DNA of 64,000 bases from Candidatus Equicola faecalis (lineage in GTDB: Bacteria; Bacteroidota; Bacteroidia; Bacteroidales; Bacteroidaceae), in NCBI GenBank assembly GCA_018065185.1, contig JAGHTU010000022.1:61305-125304 (forward strand), read 5' to 3'. Position numbers and translations under genes: made by a program. Shown in pieces: positions 63,997 to 64,000 of this stretch. Under the pieces are notes generated by a model. The model searched no databases and was not told the origin of the DNA. It saw only the letters and a program-made list of their open reading frames with translations. Position 1 is the first letter of the stretch. Each line of letters begins with the position of its first letter.

Positions 63997-64000
63997 TTGG

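Overview
The window is a chromosomal segment of a Bacteroidota bacterium, most likely a Prevotella-like member of the Bacteroidales. The evidence is the Bacteroidetes-type promoters (TTTG about 19-22 nt before TAnnTTTG), the families present (SprA, PorW/SprE, DUF4827, DUF4494, DUF1573, DPP5-like peptidase, split transketolase, short-form Pgi) and gene orders such as ruvA-sprA and lysS-gpsA-pgi. No rRNA, tRNA, transposase, integrase, phage gene or CRISPR array was seen.

Layout. 1-3055 (minus): a partial glycerol-kinase-like sugar kinase and a two-subunit transketolase. 3572-10491 (plus): ispE, a small zinc-ribbon protein, a sugar nucleotidyltransferase, a DHH phosphoesterase, a DUF4827 lipoprotein, a phosphoglucosamine mutase-type enzyme, a glycine-zipper lipoprotein and a short ComEC. 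10488-15381 (minus): a winged-helix protein, DUF1573, a DPP5-like peptidase and yidC. 15521-21399 (plus): LacI regulator, altronate dehydratase, a nucleotidyltransferase-like protein, a zinc-ribbon membrane protein and a clostripain-family lipoprotein. 21434-26276 (minus): two TPR proteins and gyrA. 26781-34899 (plus): ruvA and the giant sprA. 34885-39460 (minus): HAD phosphatase, pgi, gpsA, lysS. 39720-43661 is an accessory stretch with an AT-rich deiminase and small membrane protein (minus), 1.5 kb of non-coding repeats and an AAA ATPase with a nuclease-like tail (plus). 43775-45721: infC-rpmI-rplT and a DUF4494 protein. 45718-49839 (minus): YggS, an M6 protease and an FAD dehydrogenase. 50356-58589 (plus): a pectin locus with a PL11-like lyase fused to beta-strand repeats, a GH2 enzyme, an aldo/keto reductase and a small acidic protein. 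58620-63761 (plus): porW/sprE, tsaE, an OmpA-type lipoprotein and an outer-membrane protein.

How the parts connect. Two type IX secretion components are here (SprA, the outer-membrane translocon, and the lipoprotein PorW/SprE), along with at least one likely client (the PL11 protein with a sorting-type C-terminus) and a possible second (the M6 protease). The PL11 lyase, the GH2 enzyme and UxaA with its LacI neighbour fit use of rhamnogalacturonan and galacturonate.

The most unusual signal is non-coding. Intergenic DNA repeatedly carries short tandem arrays whose units are almost exactly 22 bp, although the arrays fall into about five families with unrelated sequence. Many units contain a dyad with a 2-nt centre. 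Within the window, arrays occur in four of the five intergenic regions between divergently transcribed genes. In three of these they are four units long and sit near the middle of a roughly 500-bp gap, about 180-240 bp from both start codons. A further copy lies at the right edge. I do not recognise this architecture. A second candidate is a structured minus-strand leader upstream of the deiminase gene, with its own promoter.
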